This document shows, in pieces, positions 14,429-24,252 of a DNA stretch of 36,643 nucleotides. A program made the translations under genes and the position numbers. Source of the DNA: Sorangiineae bacterium NIC37A_2. Its GTDB lineage: Bacteria; Myxococcota_A; Polyangia; Polyangiales; Polyangiaceae. Below the pieces are notes generated by a model. That model saw nothing but the letters and a program-made list of their open reading frames with translations. It did no database searches and was not told the origin of the DNA. The DNA lies in the NCBI GenBank assembly GCA_002085155.1, contig NASX01000007.1, positions 95,925 to 132,567 of the forward strand, in the 5' to 3' direction. The number at the start of each line of letters is the position of its first letter. Within the stretch, counting starts at the first letter, position 1.

Positions 14429-15078
14429 TTAATGATATGTGAGAGAAGGTTGAAGAGATTTATTGCTGGGGAATCCAAGGGGAACGTCAGCCGTTTGGCG
14501 GCCGTTAGGTGCATACGTTATACGCATGTGAGCGACGGTCGCCGAATCCGGTCTCCAAGCGTGGGGTTAGGAGAGAAGCGGAGTCGGCCTCGAAAGTGCC
14601 GTCGACGGGACTCGGCCGCGCGCCAGCCAGCTCCCCCCTCATTCGCCTGGAAATGGCTGTGAGGGCATGCGCGAAGGGGAGACTTTGCCGAGGGGCGGGC
14701 AGAGTGGCCGTTTCGCCCGCTGGAGCGGGAGAGCGGGCCGCTCCGTCTCAGGGCGAGAATCGGGAGCTCGCCCGTGAGTCGTCGCCACGCCGCTCTGAGC
14801 CGAAGGAGAGCGCTCGGGGCGCCGTCGAGCGGAGTGCCTGCTGCTCGCCCCCATCGGTCATTACGGGAGCGCACGAAAATTGTCTTCCAGGTGAAGTTGT
14901 GCGCGCACGGCCTTCTTGGGGGACACTTGGTCGCCAAAGTCGGAACGCGGAAAAGGGGCGGATGTCATCGCGCCACCATGGGAGGGGAAGTTTTCCTCCC
15001 CTGGCGAAGCTGGTATACGCCCGGTCCACGATCCTCTCATTTTCGGTCGGCCTCGCCGGTCTCTTTCTGGAGCCAACA
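14429..15078. other. Region before the xylanase gene, no gene supported
   Basis: About 650 bp. The first 60 bp are distinctly A/T-richer than the surroundings and mark the broken 5' edge of the Cys-rich remnant, so they may be a deletion junction. The rest is GC-rich with frames open in several directions but no credible start, ribosome site or domain. The GGGGA-N8-TCCCC palindrome is near the right end, 76 nt before the xylanase ATG, followed by GGTATAC, a possible -10-like element. Confidence 0.5.
14983..15002 (+). promoter_or_regulatory. GGGGA-N8-TCCCC palindrome upstream of the GH10 xylanase
   Basis: AGGGGA (14983-14988) and TCCCCT (14997-15002) flank an 8-nt core AGTTTTCC. Arms and spacer match those in the two esterase leaders. 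GGTATAC follows 10 nt later. Confidence 0.6.
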
Positions 15079-16974
15079 ATGAACCCTCGTCTGCCCAAGT
15101 CGTTTCTTCCCTATGTCCTTCGTCTCTTACCTATCGCGGCGTGCACTGTGGCGACGCCCGCCTCCGCCCAGAACCTGATCTCGAACGGGACTTTCGAAGG
15201 AGAAGAGATTGGACCTTGGTGGGGACACGCGGATGAAGGAGCGGAGGCAGTGCAAACCCTCGAGGTCGTCGAGGGGCGTATGTGTTCAACGGTCGCTGAG
15301 GGCGAGGCAGGCACGGACCCCTGGCACGTGATCATCGGTTTGAGCGAGGTGCCCCTGGTCGCGAACCAACACTACAGGTTCAGCGTTTCGGCCTCCGCGA
15401 CGACGGCGCGCGAGATCCGCGTCAAGACGGGCCTCGGCGACGCTCCGTACACCGACTACATCCTTCAGCGGCTGAATGTCACGACAGAGCCCCAGACCTT
15501 TACGTTCACGTATCTGAACATTCGCGAGGACGCCGAGGCTCAGCTCCAGTTCCAGGTCGGCGGTCACGTCGGGCAGCTCTGTCTCGATGACATCGTGTTC
15601 GAGCCGGTCGATCCCCCGGAGGTCCCCGCTTACGTCACGCCTTCGATGACCGGTCATCCTCTCAAGGCCTACACGTCGGTCGTGAAGATGGGCACGGCGG
15701 TGGACACGCCGATCTTTCTGACGAACCCCCAGCACAACGCCATCGTCGCCGGCGAGTTCAGCATGATCACTCCCGCGAACTCGATGAAGATGGCCAACAT
15801 CCAGCCGGCGAAGGGTGTTTACGACTTCACCGACACGCAAGCGCTCAAGGCCTGGGCGGATGAGCACAACATCGAGTTCCACGGGCACCCGTTCATCTGG
15901 CACACCCAGGCCCCGAACTGGCTCGTCGACGACACGGAGCTCGACCGGGAGGCCATGCTCGAGATCATGTACGACCACATCGACAAGGTCTCGGCCGCTT
16001 TCCCGGGCCTCCCCTACTGGGACGTGGTGAACGAGGCGATCGATCAGGTGCCGAGTGACCCCGCTGATCCGAGCAGCCCGAAGGTCTGGGGCTACCGCCC
16101 GACGATCTGGCACGACCGCATCGGACCGGATTTCATCGACCTCGCCTTCCAGCGGGCCCGGATGGCCAATCCGACGTCGAAACTCCTCTACAACGACTAC
16201 AACATCGAGCAGAAGGGGAACGCCAAGGCGGACCGCGTCTACGAGCTCATCGCCGACATGAAGACCCGCGGCATCCCCGTCGACGCGGTCGGCTTCCAGA
16301 GCCATTACTACGTGACGGCGGAGGGAGGGACGAGCGGCGTCCCGAACATGCAGGCCATCAAGGACAACATGGCTCGCTACGCGGAGCTCGGCGTGGAAGT
16401 TCACATCACCGAGTGCGACTTCCGTATTGGCAAGCCTCTCGACGACGCCAAGGCGCAGATGCAGGCGAAGTTCTACGCGGAGCTGCTGCAGGTCTGCATC
16501 GACGCTCCGAACTGCTCACACTTCACCGTGTGGGGGCTCAGCGATCTCGATTCTTGGGTTCCGAGCACCTTCCCGGAGTACGACTTCGCGCACCTCTTCG
16601 ACTCCGAGCTGAAGCCGAAGTCTGCTTACCACGCTATGACGCAGGTCTTCTCCGCGTACCCCGCGGACAGTGGTCCTGTGGGCGGAACCGGTGGAGCGGA
16701 CGGAGCTGGAGCCGCGTCGGGCGCTGGGGGTGGTGACGTCGTCGGTGCAGGTGGTCTTGGCGCTGGCGCGGAGACCGGCGCCGGCGGTGGTGACGTTGGC
16801 GCAGGTGTTGGTGGCGCTGATGCGGGCGTGGGCGGTGGTGCTGCCCCGAGCGGCGGTGGCGGCGGTGGCGGCTGCAGCGTCGGTCCGAAGACCGGATTCC
16901 GCGCCGTGGGTCCCTTCGCGCTCGGCCTGGCCTTTGCGGGGTTGGTCTGGGCTCGTCGTCGCGCCCGGGCGTAA
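15079..16974 (+). CDS. Endo-beta-1,4-xylanase, GH10, with N-terminal CBM and MYXO-CTERM sorting signal
   Basis: A 631-residue secreted enzyme that cuts internal beta-1,4 bonds of xylan. Start 15079 has GGAG about 7 nt upstream and gives a signal peptide cleaved after ASA (about residue 29-30). Residues ~31-180 begin NLISNGTFEG and end LCLDDIVFE, typical of a CBM4/9-like carbohydrate-binding module. The GH10 barrel spans ~190-530, with acid/base Glu 319 in WDVVNEAI, nucleophile Glu 445 in VHITECD, and GHPFIWHTQAPNW and QSHYYV on the substrate face. A Gly-rich stalk (~540-595) leads to GCSVG, a hydrophobic helix and RRRARA: a MYXO-CTERM signal, processed by a myxosortase so that the enzyme is held at the cell surface. 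It converges with the pectate lyase gene. Confidence 0.95.
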   Translation: MNPRLPKSFLPYVLRLLPIAACTVATPASAQNLISNGTFEGEEIGPWWGHADEGAEAVQTLEVVEGRMCSTVAEGEAGTDPWHVIIGLSEVPLVANQHYRFSVSASATTAREIRVKTGLGDAPYTDYILQRLNVTTEPQTFTFTYLNIREDAEAQLQFQVGGHVGQLCLDDIVFEPVDPPEVPAYVTPSMTGHPLKAYTSVVKMGTAVDTPIFLTNPQHNAIVAGEFSMITPANSMKMANIQPAKGVYDFTDTQALKAWADEHNIEFHGHPFIWHTQAPNWLVDDTELDREAMLEIMYDHIDKVSAAFPGLPYWDVVNEAIDQVPSDPADPSSPKVWGYRPTIWHDRIGPDFIDLAFQRARMANPTSKLLYNDYNIEQKGNAKADRVYELIADMKTRGIPVDAVGFQSHYYVTAEGGTSGVPNMQAIKDNMARYAELGVEVHITECDFRIGKPLDDAKAQMQAKFYAELLQVCIDAPNCSHFTVWGLSDLDSWVPSTFPEYDFAHLFDSELKPKSAYHAMTQVFSAYPADSGPVGGTGGADGAGAASGAGGGDVVGAGGLGAGAETGAGGGDVGAGVGGADAGVGGGAAPSGGGGGGGCSVGPKTGFRAVGPFALGLAFAGLVWARRRARA

Positions 16975-16996
16975 CACCCTCCGTTCTGTCACGCAG

Positions 16997-17031
16997 GAAT
17001 GGCCCTCGCAGCGCTTCTGCGGGGGCCATTC
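16997..17031. terminator. Bidirectional terminator between xylanase and pectate lyase genes
   Basis: Fifteen-base arms (16997-17011 and 17017-17031) pair with one G-T wobble around a 5-nt loop, followed by GTCTTTG on the plus strand. It lies 22 bp after the xylanase stop and serves two convergent genes. Confidence 0.8.
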
Positions 17032-17080
17032 GTCTTTGTGAGCTCCTTCTTGAAAGCCAGGCGGCTGCCCGAGGCAGGTC

Positions 17081-18670
17081 TTAGGGTTCGAGCCGAGCGG
17101 CGAGCTCGTTGATGTACTCCTCGATGGCGGTGTAGCCCGAGTCAAGGACCACTCGGGAGTCGTCTTCTTCGGGATTCAGGCCGTGCTCCTCTTCCCAAGC
17201 GTCCGGCATCCCGTCGTCGTCGGAGTCCTTCGGCGGAGCCGTGGGGGAGAGGCCGGCCATGAGGTCATTCGGCTCCCGGGCGCCCCAGGAGCCCTGGCCG
17301 GTTTGGGCCTCCAAAATGGTCCGCTTCGAGACCACATCGTGGGGATAGGCCCCCGCTCGCTCCAACACCTCGTCCCAGGCGCTGGAGCTCGAGATCGGCA
17401 GGGGTGCGCGGTAGAGGTCGCTTTCGCTCTCGAAATCGAAAGGGGTCTCGCTCCGGTGGGATTCATTGACGTACGAGTAGGTCTCGCACTGGGCCCAGGG
17501 GTTATCGATGACTCCTTCCTCACAGGCCGTCCGTTTTCCGATCACCCGGTTGTCGGAGAAATAATAGCGGAGGTTCGGATCGGAGCCTCCGTTTTCATCG
17601 TCGAAGAAGAAGGGAAGGAGCTCACTCGAGGGGCCCGCTTTGAAGACGTTCCCGACGAAGTGAAAGCTTCCGGCCGCCGGGTTGTGATGCACGAAGCCGT
17701 GGCGACAGTTGTAGACGAGGTTATTGACGACCTCGGCCGGACCTGTGGCGAGCGCCGGATTGCGGTTCTTGTTGTGGGCGAAGACCGTCTTCAGGATGGA
17801 AACCCGCTTGCCGTCGGGGCCGTTGATGAGGCCGTAGTTGTGCTCCCCTTCGGGGTGGCCTTCGGTTGTGGAGCTCTCGATGACGCTCCACTGCACGGTG
17901 ACGTCTTGGGCTGAGTAGAGGTCAACTGTCTCGTCCACACCAAAGCTGGCCGAAACATGGTCGATCATGACGCGCCGGTTCTTGCTGAAGCGCAGGGTGT
18001 CGAACTGATCGCCTGCGCTGCCCTCGTAGGAGGGGCGAATCCGCAGATGACGGATGATGATGTTCTCGACGCTTGCGTCATATTCGGCCCACAGGCGCCC
18101 CTTGAGCGTGATTCCGGCTCCGGGCGCGGTTTGGCCAGCAATGGTGACGTCGCCATAGGGGATCTCGATGAGGTCAGCTTCGATCACCCCGCTCACCTCG
18201 AAGACGATGATGCGCGGCCCCGACTGACCCAGCGCTGCGGCGAGAGTTCCGGGACCCGAGGCGGCGAGACTGGTGACCTTGATCACCTTGCCGCCACGCC
18301 CACCGCTGATGCGCGCAGCGAATCCTTCCGCGCCCGGGAAGGCTCGCACCTCGCCGTCGCTCGGAACTTCGATGGACCCACCAGCGCCGCCTGTGCGTCC
18401 GCCTGCGCCTGTGCGTCCGCCTGCGCCTGTGCGTCCGCCTGCGCCCGCGCGTCCGCCTGAGCTTGAACCCGAAGAACCGGAGTCTCCGGCGAGCCCCTGT
18501 CCGCCGCCGCCATTCCGACCGCCGCTGCCACTTTGAGCGCCGGAGCCTCGTCCGCCCGTTTCACCTTCGTCAGCTGGCGTCGCCTGATTCGAACACGCCG
18601 CCGCGAGACTCATCTCGAGCGGGAGCGCGAGCCATAGCCATTTGCCCCCAGGGAAAGTCCTCCTCCTCAT
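17081..18670 (-). CDS. Pectate lyase-like lipoprotein (PL1 type)
   Basis: A 529-residue secreted right-handed beta-helix protein that probably cleaves polygalacturonate by beta-elimination. The only in-frame start near the signal is 18670; the signal ends LAAAC with Cys 26, so it is a lipoprotein. A Gly/Arg stalk with tandem GAGGRT units follows. The PL1 core starts FPGAEGFAARISGGRGGKV, continues with FEVSGVIE and TIAGQTAPG, and carries the calcium and substrate-side segment RRVMIDHVSASFGVDETVD followed by VTVQWSVIESS; this form is known mainly in environmental and Bacteroidetes PL1 enzymes. Near the C-terminus DSDDDGMPDAWEEEHGLNP is a calcium-binding thrombospondin-type-3-like motif, then GYTAIEEYINEL. 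It converges with the xylanase gene, and both act on plant cell walls. Confidence 0.88.
   Translation of the reverse strand: MRRRTFPGGKWLWLALPLEMSLAAACSNQATPADEGETGGRGSGAQSGSGGRNGGGGQGLAGDSGSSGSSSGGRAGAGGRTGAGGRTGAGGRTGGAGGSIEVPSDGEVRAFPGAEGFAARISGGRGGKVIKVTSLAASGPGTLAAALGQSGPRIIVFEVSGVIEADLIEIPYGDVTIAGQTAPGAGITLKGRLWAEYDASVENIIIRHLRIRPSYEGSAGDQFDTLRFSKNRRVMIDHVSASFGVDETVDLYSAQDVTVQWSVIESSTTEGHPEGEHNYGLINGPDGKRVSILKTVFAHNKNRNPALATGPAEVVNNLVYNCRHGFVHHNPAAGSFHFVGNVFKAGPSSELLPFFFDDENGGSDPNLRYYFSDNRVIGKRTACEEGVIDNPWAQCETYSYVNESHRSETPFDFESESDLYRAPLPISSSSAWDEVLERAGAYPHDVVSKRTILEAQTGQGSWGAREPNDLMAGLSPTAPPKDSDDDGMPDAWEEEHGLNPEEDDSRVVLDSGYTAIEEYINELAARLEP
18388..18460 (-). repeat. 18-bp tandem repeat in the pectate lyase stalk
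   Basis: About four copies of an 18-bp unit containing TGCGTCCGCC (plus-strand reading), the last diverged. Each codes for six residues of the GAGGRT stalk. Copy changes would stay in frame and only alter stalk length. Confidence 0.75.
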
Positions 18671-18781
18671 CTCTCCATTTTAGCGGTGCTTCGGGTGCGA
18701 TAGCCACAAGGGATCGACCCGCGAACATCGACTTTGGAGTGAAATGTGAGTGGGCATCCGCGCCGCTTGGGGCGCGGGCCT

Positions 18782-19927
18782 CTAGGACCTTTGAGGTGTG
18801 ACCTGGGGATCTGGATCGGTAGGAGCACGCTGGGCCCCCTCGTCCAAGGCGCTGGGAGGCTGTTCCGCGCCGTCATTCGCTGCAAAATCGCGCTTGTAGA
18901 TGCGCACGAGCGCGAGCAAGAACGTGACGATCAGCGGACCGAGTAGGAGGCCGACGGCGCCGAACGCGGTCATCCCGCCGAACAAGGCGAAGAACACGAT
19001 GCCTCCGTGCATGTGGAGATCACGCTTCACGAGCAGCGGTTTCACCCAGTTGTCGACCAAGGCCACGACGATGAGGCCCCAGCCGGCCAAGAACAGAGCG
19101 GTCCAGGTCTTGCCGAGGGCGAGCAGCAAGAGGGCAGCCGTGACGCAGACGCTGCCCGCTCCGATGGCCGGGACAAACGCCATGAAGAAGGTCACGAGCG
19201 CGAAGAAGAAGGGCTGAGGCACTCCGGCGATCGCGTAACCGATCAAGGCCGCGAGGGCCTGGACACCGGAGGTCACCACGGAAGAAACGAGGACCGCGGT
19301 CGAGACCTTGCGAAACTCGGACAGAAGTTCTCCGACCTGCCCCCGCATCAAGGGTGAATTGTCCTCGATCCAAGCGACAAATTGCTTGCCGTCGACCAGC
19401 AAGAAGAAGAGCGCGATCAGGGTCATCGTTCCTTGGAGAATGGCCTTTCCGGTCGCTGCCAGCGCGTCGCTGAAAAAGCGCGCGACCTTCGGCCCGTGTT
19501 CTCCCGCCTGGCGCTTGAGCTCGTCATTCAGATCGTTCGGATCCGTTGCGAAGGTGCTCAGGCCGCGGCGCGCGAGTTTTTCGAGCCAATCTGGGAGGCG
19601 CTCGAGCAGCGCGCTCACTCCTTCTCCTTGGAGGGTCTCGGTGACGAATTTCACCGCCCTGATGCCCTCGGTGATGATGAAGGCAGCGAGTCCGCCGAGG
19701 GGCAACAGCAGGAGCAAGAGCACGCCGACGCAGAGCAACGAGGCGCTCAAGTTGGGGCGGTTGCCGAACCTTGATGTGAGTTTCCTATGAACAGGAGCTA
19801 GCGCCCCCGCGATCACCGTCGCGAAGACGAAGGCGGCCCCGAAAGGTGAGATCACCGTGGCGACGAGGGCGAGCGCTATGAGGATCAGGGCGATGAAGAT
19901 GCGCCGCGCGCTGGTACGGGAACCCAT
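18782..19927 (-). CDS. AI-2E family transporter (PerM/TqsA-like membrane protein)
   Basis: A 381-residue integral membrane protein of the AI-2E family exporter group (PF01594, formerly UPF0118). Two N-terminal helices (residues ~8-45) are followed by a long soluble segment rich in amphipathic sequence (~70-150), then about five to six helices including PAIGAGSVCVTAALLLL and FFALFGGMTAFGAVGLLLGP, the conserved family core. The charged C-terminal tail ends in the cytoplasm. Members have been linked to quorum-signal export, ion antiport and stress tolerance, so the substrate here is not assigned. The start gives RR before the first helix; no strong Shine-Dalgarno is visible. It is a single gene, facing away from the amidohydrolase gene across 208 bp. 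Confidence 0.88.
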   Translation of the reverse strand: MGSRTSARRIFIALILIALALVATVISPFGAAFVFATVIAGALAPVHRKLTSRFGNRPNLSASLLCVGVLLLLLLPLGGLAAFIITEGIRAVKFVTETLQGEGVSALLERLPDWLEKLARRGLSTFATDPNDLNDELKRQAGEHGPKVARFFSDALAATGKAILQGTMTLIALFFLLVDGKQFVAWIEDNSPLMRGQVGELLSEFRKVSTAVLVSSVVTSGVQALAALIGYAIAGVPQPFFFALVTFFMAFVPAIGAGSVCVTAALLLLALGKTWTALFLAGWGLIVVALVDNWVKPLLVKRDLHMHGGIVFFALFGGMTAFGAVGLLLGPLIVTFLLALVRIYKRDFAANDGAEQPPSALDEGAQRAPTDPDPQVTPQRS

Positions 19928-20135
19928 TTTGGCTGAATGACAACTCTAGTCCGCGAACCGTGACGAGACGATGGGGATTTCGTCGAAGCCCGCGCGGGGA
20001 CGGCGGCGCTCGGAATGACGAAAGAGCGGCCCGTTTGAGGGCGGGGCGCTGACAAAGCGCAGGCGAGGCGGAGAACTCCCCAGAAGTTCTGTGGGCTTAT
20101 CGTGACTCGGCGCGCGCGGTAAAAGATCCCGCAAG

Positions 20136-20900
<765 letters not shown>

Positions 20901-20945
20901 CGCCTGGCCGCCTGTCGCGGAGCTCCCTCGAGCCTCGGGGTGCTC

Positions 20946-22061
20946 TCAACCTTGGGGAGGAGCGTCCGAGGCCTCGGGCCGTGGCGCTCGCTGGACCTCA
21001 AGGAACGGCCCCCGCACGAATTCGCGAATGAGCTGGGTGGCGTAACTGCCGGAGGGCAACTCAAACTCGAGCACGAGCTGACGGGGAGCTTTCTCGGAGA
21101 TCTTGAGATCCGAGAGCCGTGCGATCAAGTCGCGGCGGGTGCCGGGAGCTTCTCGGAACAGGCGCGCGAGAGCTGCCTCATCGCCGTCGAAGAGCTCAGA
21201 GACGATCTGTTCTTCGAGTTCGAGGGGCTCACCCTGGGGCCTCAGGGTTTTCGGTCCGAAAATGGGCCCGGTGGGGTGGAGATCTCCCGCTTCCCAGCGA
21301 GGAAGTTCGGCGGTGAGATCTTCGACGACAAAGCAGCGCGAAGAGTGGCTCAGGCGGACCACTTCTCCGACGAGCAGAGGAGCGGGCAGGGCCCGGCGCG
21401 CCATCAAGTAGCGATTGAAGATCTCAGCCTGGACCACGCTCGCGTGGAACTTCAGGTCGAAATGGGCATTTTTCCCGCGGCCTCGAGGGCTCCGCTCGCC
21501 CCGCAGCTGACTGAGAGCTTGAGCGAGGTTTCGCCCCCCGTAACCGAAGCGCTGTCCGCCGAAGTAGTTGGCGAGCCCTTCGGTCTTGAGACGCGCGCCG
21601 AGGGCCTCAGCCGCCCCCATATCTTGGACTCCGTGGAGCGTGATGATGAAGCGATTACCCCGGAGATGTCCGGTGCGAAGCTTGTTGTCGTGGCGCGCGA
21701 CCTCGATGATGCGCACTCCGGGGCCCAGATCGAGTCCTTCGCCTGTCGACTTGGAGATGGCCGAGAACCACTGACGCGTGATGGCATGTCGGTCTTTCAT
21801 GCCCGCGTAGCCGACGTCCCTCGGCGCAATGCCGAGGGCGCGGGCGAGGCGCTTCTCGACTTCGGGGGTCGTCAGGCCTCGCTTTTCGATCCGGAGAAAG
21901 AGGTGCTCACCTGTCCCCGAGAGGGGATAGGCGGGCACCTCGTCCACGACAAAATCCTCAGGATCGGGCCCAATGTGCCCGAGGGTCGGCGGAAGATCGC
22001 CGGTCTGCAGCGGTGGCTCTATCGGGAGCAGAGTCGCCTCAGAGCGCTCGGAGGAGGGCAA
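20946..22061 (-). CDS. truD: tRNA pseudouridine(13) synthase TruD
   Basis: A 371-residue pseudouridine synthase that modifies U13 of certain tRNAs. The catalytic Asp 90 lies in the family signature [16 protein letters not shown]. Other typical parts are [12 protein letters not shown] at the N-terminus, [11 protein letters not shown], the insertion-domain motif NYFGGQRFG, and a C-terminal [18 protein letters not shown]. The start overlaps the 3' end of leuB by 23 bp on the same strand, so the two are translationally close and in one operon with the DUF1523-like gene. This partner choice is unusual and probably reflects transcription only. Confidence 0.95.
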   Translation of the reverse strand: MPSSERSEATLLPIEPPLQTGDLPPTLGHIGPDPEDFVVDEVPAYPLSGTGEHLFLRIEKRGLTTPEVEKRLARALGIAPRDVGYAGMKDRHAITRQWFSAISKSTGEGLDLGPGVRIIEVARHDNKLRTGHLRGNRFIITLHGVQDMGAAEALGARLKTEGLANYFGGQRFGYGGRNLAQALSQLRGERSPRGRGKNAHFDLKFHASVVQAEIFNRYLMARRALPAPLLVGEVVRLSHSSRCFVVEDLTAELPRWEAGDLHPTGPIFGPKTLRPQGEPLELEEQIVSELFDGDEAALARLFREAPGTRRDLIARLSDLKISEKAPRQLVLEFELPSGSYATQLIREFVRGPFLEVQRAPRPEASDAPPQG

Positions 22062-23097
22062 CTTCCATCTCCTGGGTCGTCGCCGTGCCGCCGAGATCGC
22101 GGGTCAGGTGACCCTCCTCGAGGACCTTGTCGGCGGCCGCTTCGATGGCAGCTGCCTCCGCCTCGAGGTTGAGGCTGTGTCGGAGCAACATGGCTGCGCT
22201 CAGCACGGTGCCGAGGGGGTTGGCGATGCCCTGGCCGGCGATGTCGGGAGCCGAGCCATGGATCGGCTCATAGAGGCCCATCGTGCCGGTGCCGAGGGAG
22301 GCGCTCGGGAGCATACCGAGCGAGCCCGTCAGAACAGCGGCCTCGTCGGAGAGAATGTCACCGAACATGTTTTCGGTGACGATGACGTCGAAGCTCTTCG
22401 GGTTCGTCACGAGGCGCATCGCGCAGGAGTCGACGAGCTGATGCTCGAACTCGATGCCGGGGTTCTCGGCGATGATTTCGGTGGCGATCTTGCGCCAGAG
22501 GCGCGAGCTCGCGAGCACGTTGGCCTTGTCGACGCTGGTGACCTTCTTGCGGCGTCCGGCGGCGAGCTTCACGCCGAGCTCGAGCACGCGGCGGATCTCC
22601 TGACCGGTGTAGATCATCGTGTCGTAGGCGCTGGCGTCGGGGCCGCTGCCGGTCGCCTCTTCGCGCTTTCCAAAGTAGAGGCCACCGGTGAGCTCACGGA
22701 CGACGAGCAGGTCGACGCCTTCGACGACTTCGCGCTTGAGCGGCGAAGCGCCGAGCAATTTGGAGGAGCCGCGCACTGGGCGGAGGTTCGCGTAGAGACC
22801 CAGGCCCTTGCGGATCGCGAGCAGTCCTTGTTCCGGGCGCACCTTGGCGGCCGGGTCGTCCCACTTCGGCCCGCCGACCGCGCCGAGCAGGACGGCGCTT
22901 GCGTCTTTGCACGCAGCGAGGGTCGCGTCAGGCAGAGCGGAGCCGGTCTTGTCGATGGCGATGCCGCCGATGAGCTGCTCGTCGAAATGGAAGGTGTGGC
23001 CGAACTTGTGGGCGACGGCGCGGAGCAGGCTCACGGCCACGTTCGTGATTTCAGGTCCGATTCCATCTCCACCGAGGACGACGATTTTTGCTTCCAT
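22039..23097 (-). CDS. leuB: 3-isopropylmalate dehydrogenase
   Basis: A 352-residue NAD-dependent decarboxylating dehydrogenase that turns 3-isopropylmalate into the 2-oxoisocaproate precursor of leucine. The start at 23097 ([16 protein letters not shown]) matches the family N-terminus; the frame stays open upstream but overlaps the preceding gene. Signature elements are GGDGIGPE, the substrate-binding segment [10 protein letters not shown]-like [13 protein letters not shown], the [17 protein letters not shown] motif with metal-binding Asp, and [19 protein letters not shown] for NAD. It follows the DUF1523-like gene by 17 bp and overlaps truD by 23 bp. Other leucine genes are not in the window. 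Confidence 0.97.
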   Translation of the reverse strand: MEAKIVVLGGDGIGPEITNVAVSLLRAVAHKFGHTFHFDEQLIGGIAIDKTGSALPDATLAACKDASAVLLGAVGGPKWDDPAAKVRPEQGLLAIRKGLGLYANLRPVRGSSKLLGASPLKREVVEGVDLLVVRELTGGLYFGKREEATGSGPDASAYDTMIYTGQEIRRVLELGVKLAAGRRKKVTSVDKANVLASSRLWRKIATEIIAENPGIEFEHQLVDSCAMRLVTNPKSFDVIVTENMFGDILSDEAAVLTGSLGMLPSASLGTGTMGLYEPIHGSAPDIAGQGIANPLGTVLSAAMLLRHSLNLEAEAAAIEAAADKVLEEGHLTRDLGGTATTQEMEVALLRAL

Positions 23098-23114
23098 GGG
23101 GGGCCCCCATATCC

Positions 23115-23666
23115 CTACTCGGGGAGCGGGTCCAGCGCTTCCCCGACCGCCTCGATGAGATCGTCGCGGACCCCGTCGCCCCCCTTCAAAATCCCTTTCT
23201 CCAAGAGGACCCGGAGCGCCGCGTCGGCCACCCGCTCCGCCCGCTTTCGGGCCCGGTCCCGCTTGGACTCCAGGAAGGTCACGTCGATCACGTTCGGGAA
23301 GACGCTGAACCACTCCATCCGGAACCCCCAGATCTGGGTCTTCACGAGGTCTCCGGTCTGGGCGAAGCGATGCAGATCCGCGTGGACGTCGGCGGAGTTC
23401 AGCTTGAAGTAGGGGAACTTCATGTCGTGGTTGCTGGCCACCAGGACCTCACCACCCGGGTCCCGGAGCTCGACCCGGTACTCCCCTTCTTTCTCGTAGA
23501 CCCGCTGGACGACGCCCGTGAACGTTCGGGTCCCGGCAAAGCGGTAGCCCAAGATGAGCGCGAGGGCGAGCAAGGGGCCGATGATCGCGAGCCGCTTGAG
23601 CTTCTTTCCGACCTCACGGGACGGCGGCGGGGTAGGGGCGGCTTCCGGCTGGGCCGTCTCATTCAT
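23115..23666 (-). CDS. DUF1523-like membrane-anchored protein
   Basis: A 183-residue protein of unknown function. Start 23666 follows GGGAGAGG by about 8 nt. A Pro/Ala-rich N-terminus of ~25 residues precedes one membrane segment ([19 protein letters not shown]), then a predicted extracytoplasmic domain with [36 protein letters not shown] and [16 protein letters not shown]. The last parts resemble, from memory, the DUF1523 family found as single small membrane proteins in proteobacteria; I am only moderately sure. A charged C-terminal tail rich in Arg and Ala follows. It is the first gene of a likely operon with leuB (17 bp gap) and truD. Confidence 0.75.
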   Translation of the reverse strand: MNETAQPEAAPTPPPSREVGKKLKRLAIIGPLLALALILGYRFAGTRTFTGVVQRVYEKEGEYRVELRDPGGEVLVASNHDMKFPYFKLNSADVHADLHRFAQTGDLVKTQIWGFRMEWFSVFPNVIDVTFLESKRDRARKRAERVADAALRVLLEKGILKGGDGVRDDLIEAVGEALDPLPE

Positions 23667-23797
23667 GGCTGACCTCTCCCATCTTCTCCTCGAACCATCC
23701 TTCTCTTTGTACGCCATCGCGTCTGAGCTGTCGTGATCCCTCGCGGCTGGGCCTGCCTTGGCCCGCGGGCCGGCTCCGGGCTGTGGTAGAAGAGGCT

Positions 23798-24148
23798 ATG
23801 GTCTCGATTCTGCTCGCCTGGCTGGCGATCGCTCTCGCCCTCCTCCTTGCCGATCGCCTATTCGAAGGGGTGCAGCTGCGAGGGGACCTCTCGGTCGCGC
23901 TCATGGTGGCGCTCGGCTTCAGTGTTCTGAATTTCTTCTTCCACTGGGTCTTTTTCATCCTGCTCGGGTTCGCGACGCTCGGGATTGGGTTCATCTTCTA
24001 TTTCGCGACCCAGCTCGTCAGCACCGCGCTCGTGCTCAAGCTCACGAGCGCTCTGAGCCGTCGCTTCGTGGTGCGCGGCTTCGGAGCCGCTCTTGGCACC
24101 GCGGTGCTCGTGACACTGGCTGGCGCGTTGGTCGAACAGGTCTTCTAA
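23798..24148 (+). CDS. Small four-helix membrane protein, phage holin superfamily IV type
   Basis: A 116-residue protein made of four membrane segments, with VLNFFFHWVFFILLGFATLGIGF in the centre. It resembles the PF04020 family (YvlD-like, 'superfamily IV phage holin' by name only). Members occur as single chromosomal genes in many bacteria and are not linked to lysis; function is unknown. No phage genes are near. A GTG five codons upstream (23783) is an alternative start. It is 146 bp before pgl on the same strand. Confidence 0.78.
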   Translation: MVSILLAWLAIALALLLADRLFEGVQLRGDLSVALMVALGFSVLNFFFHWVFFILLGFATLGIGFIFYFATQLVSTALVLKLTSALSRRFVVRGFGAALGTAVLVTLAGALVEQVF

Positions 24149-24252
24149 CGAAGCGCTTTGAGCGGTCGTGCGCTTTTCGGTGCGGGAGGCGCGCGGCCGA
24201 TGCACAAGCGCTCACGAGCGGTCGACGGATTGTCTCCTCTGCGATAAAGTCG

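Noticed and set aside
14509-15078. N-terminal extension of the xylanase upstream of 15079
   Set aside because: The frame is open but not protein-like, includes the palindrome region, and would put the signal peptide 190 residues inside the protein.
18388-18460. Tandem repeat as a CRISPR or minisatellite locus
   Set aside because: The 18-bp units are back to back without spacers and code in frame for the GAGGRT stalk of the pectate lyase.
20940-23412. Two long plus-strand frames (410 and 479 codons) opposite truD and leuB
   Set aside because: truD and leuB carry catalytic motifs throughout; the plus frames have none and no ribosome sites.
23798-24148. Possible prophage lysis gene, because of the holin family name
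   Set aside because: No phage genes, attachment sites or composition change nearby; PF04020-type proteins are common chromosomal membrane proteins.
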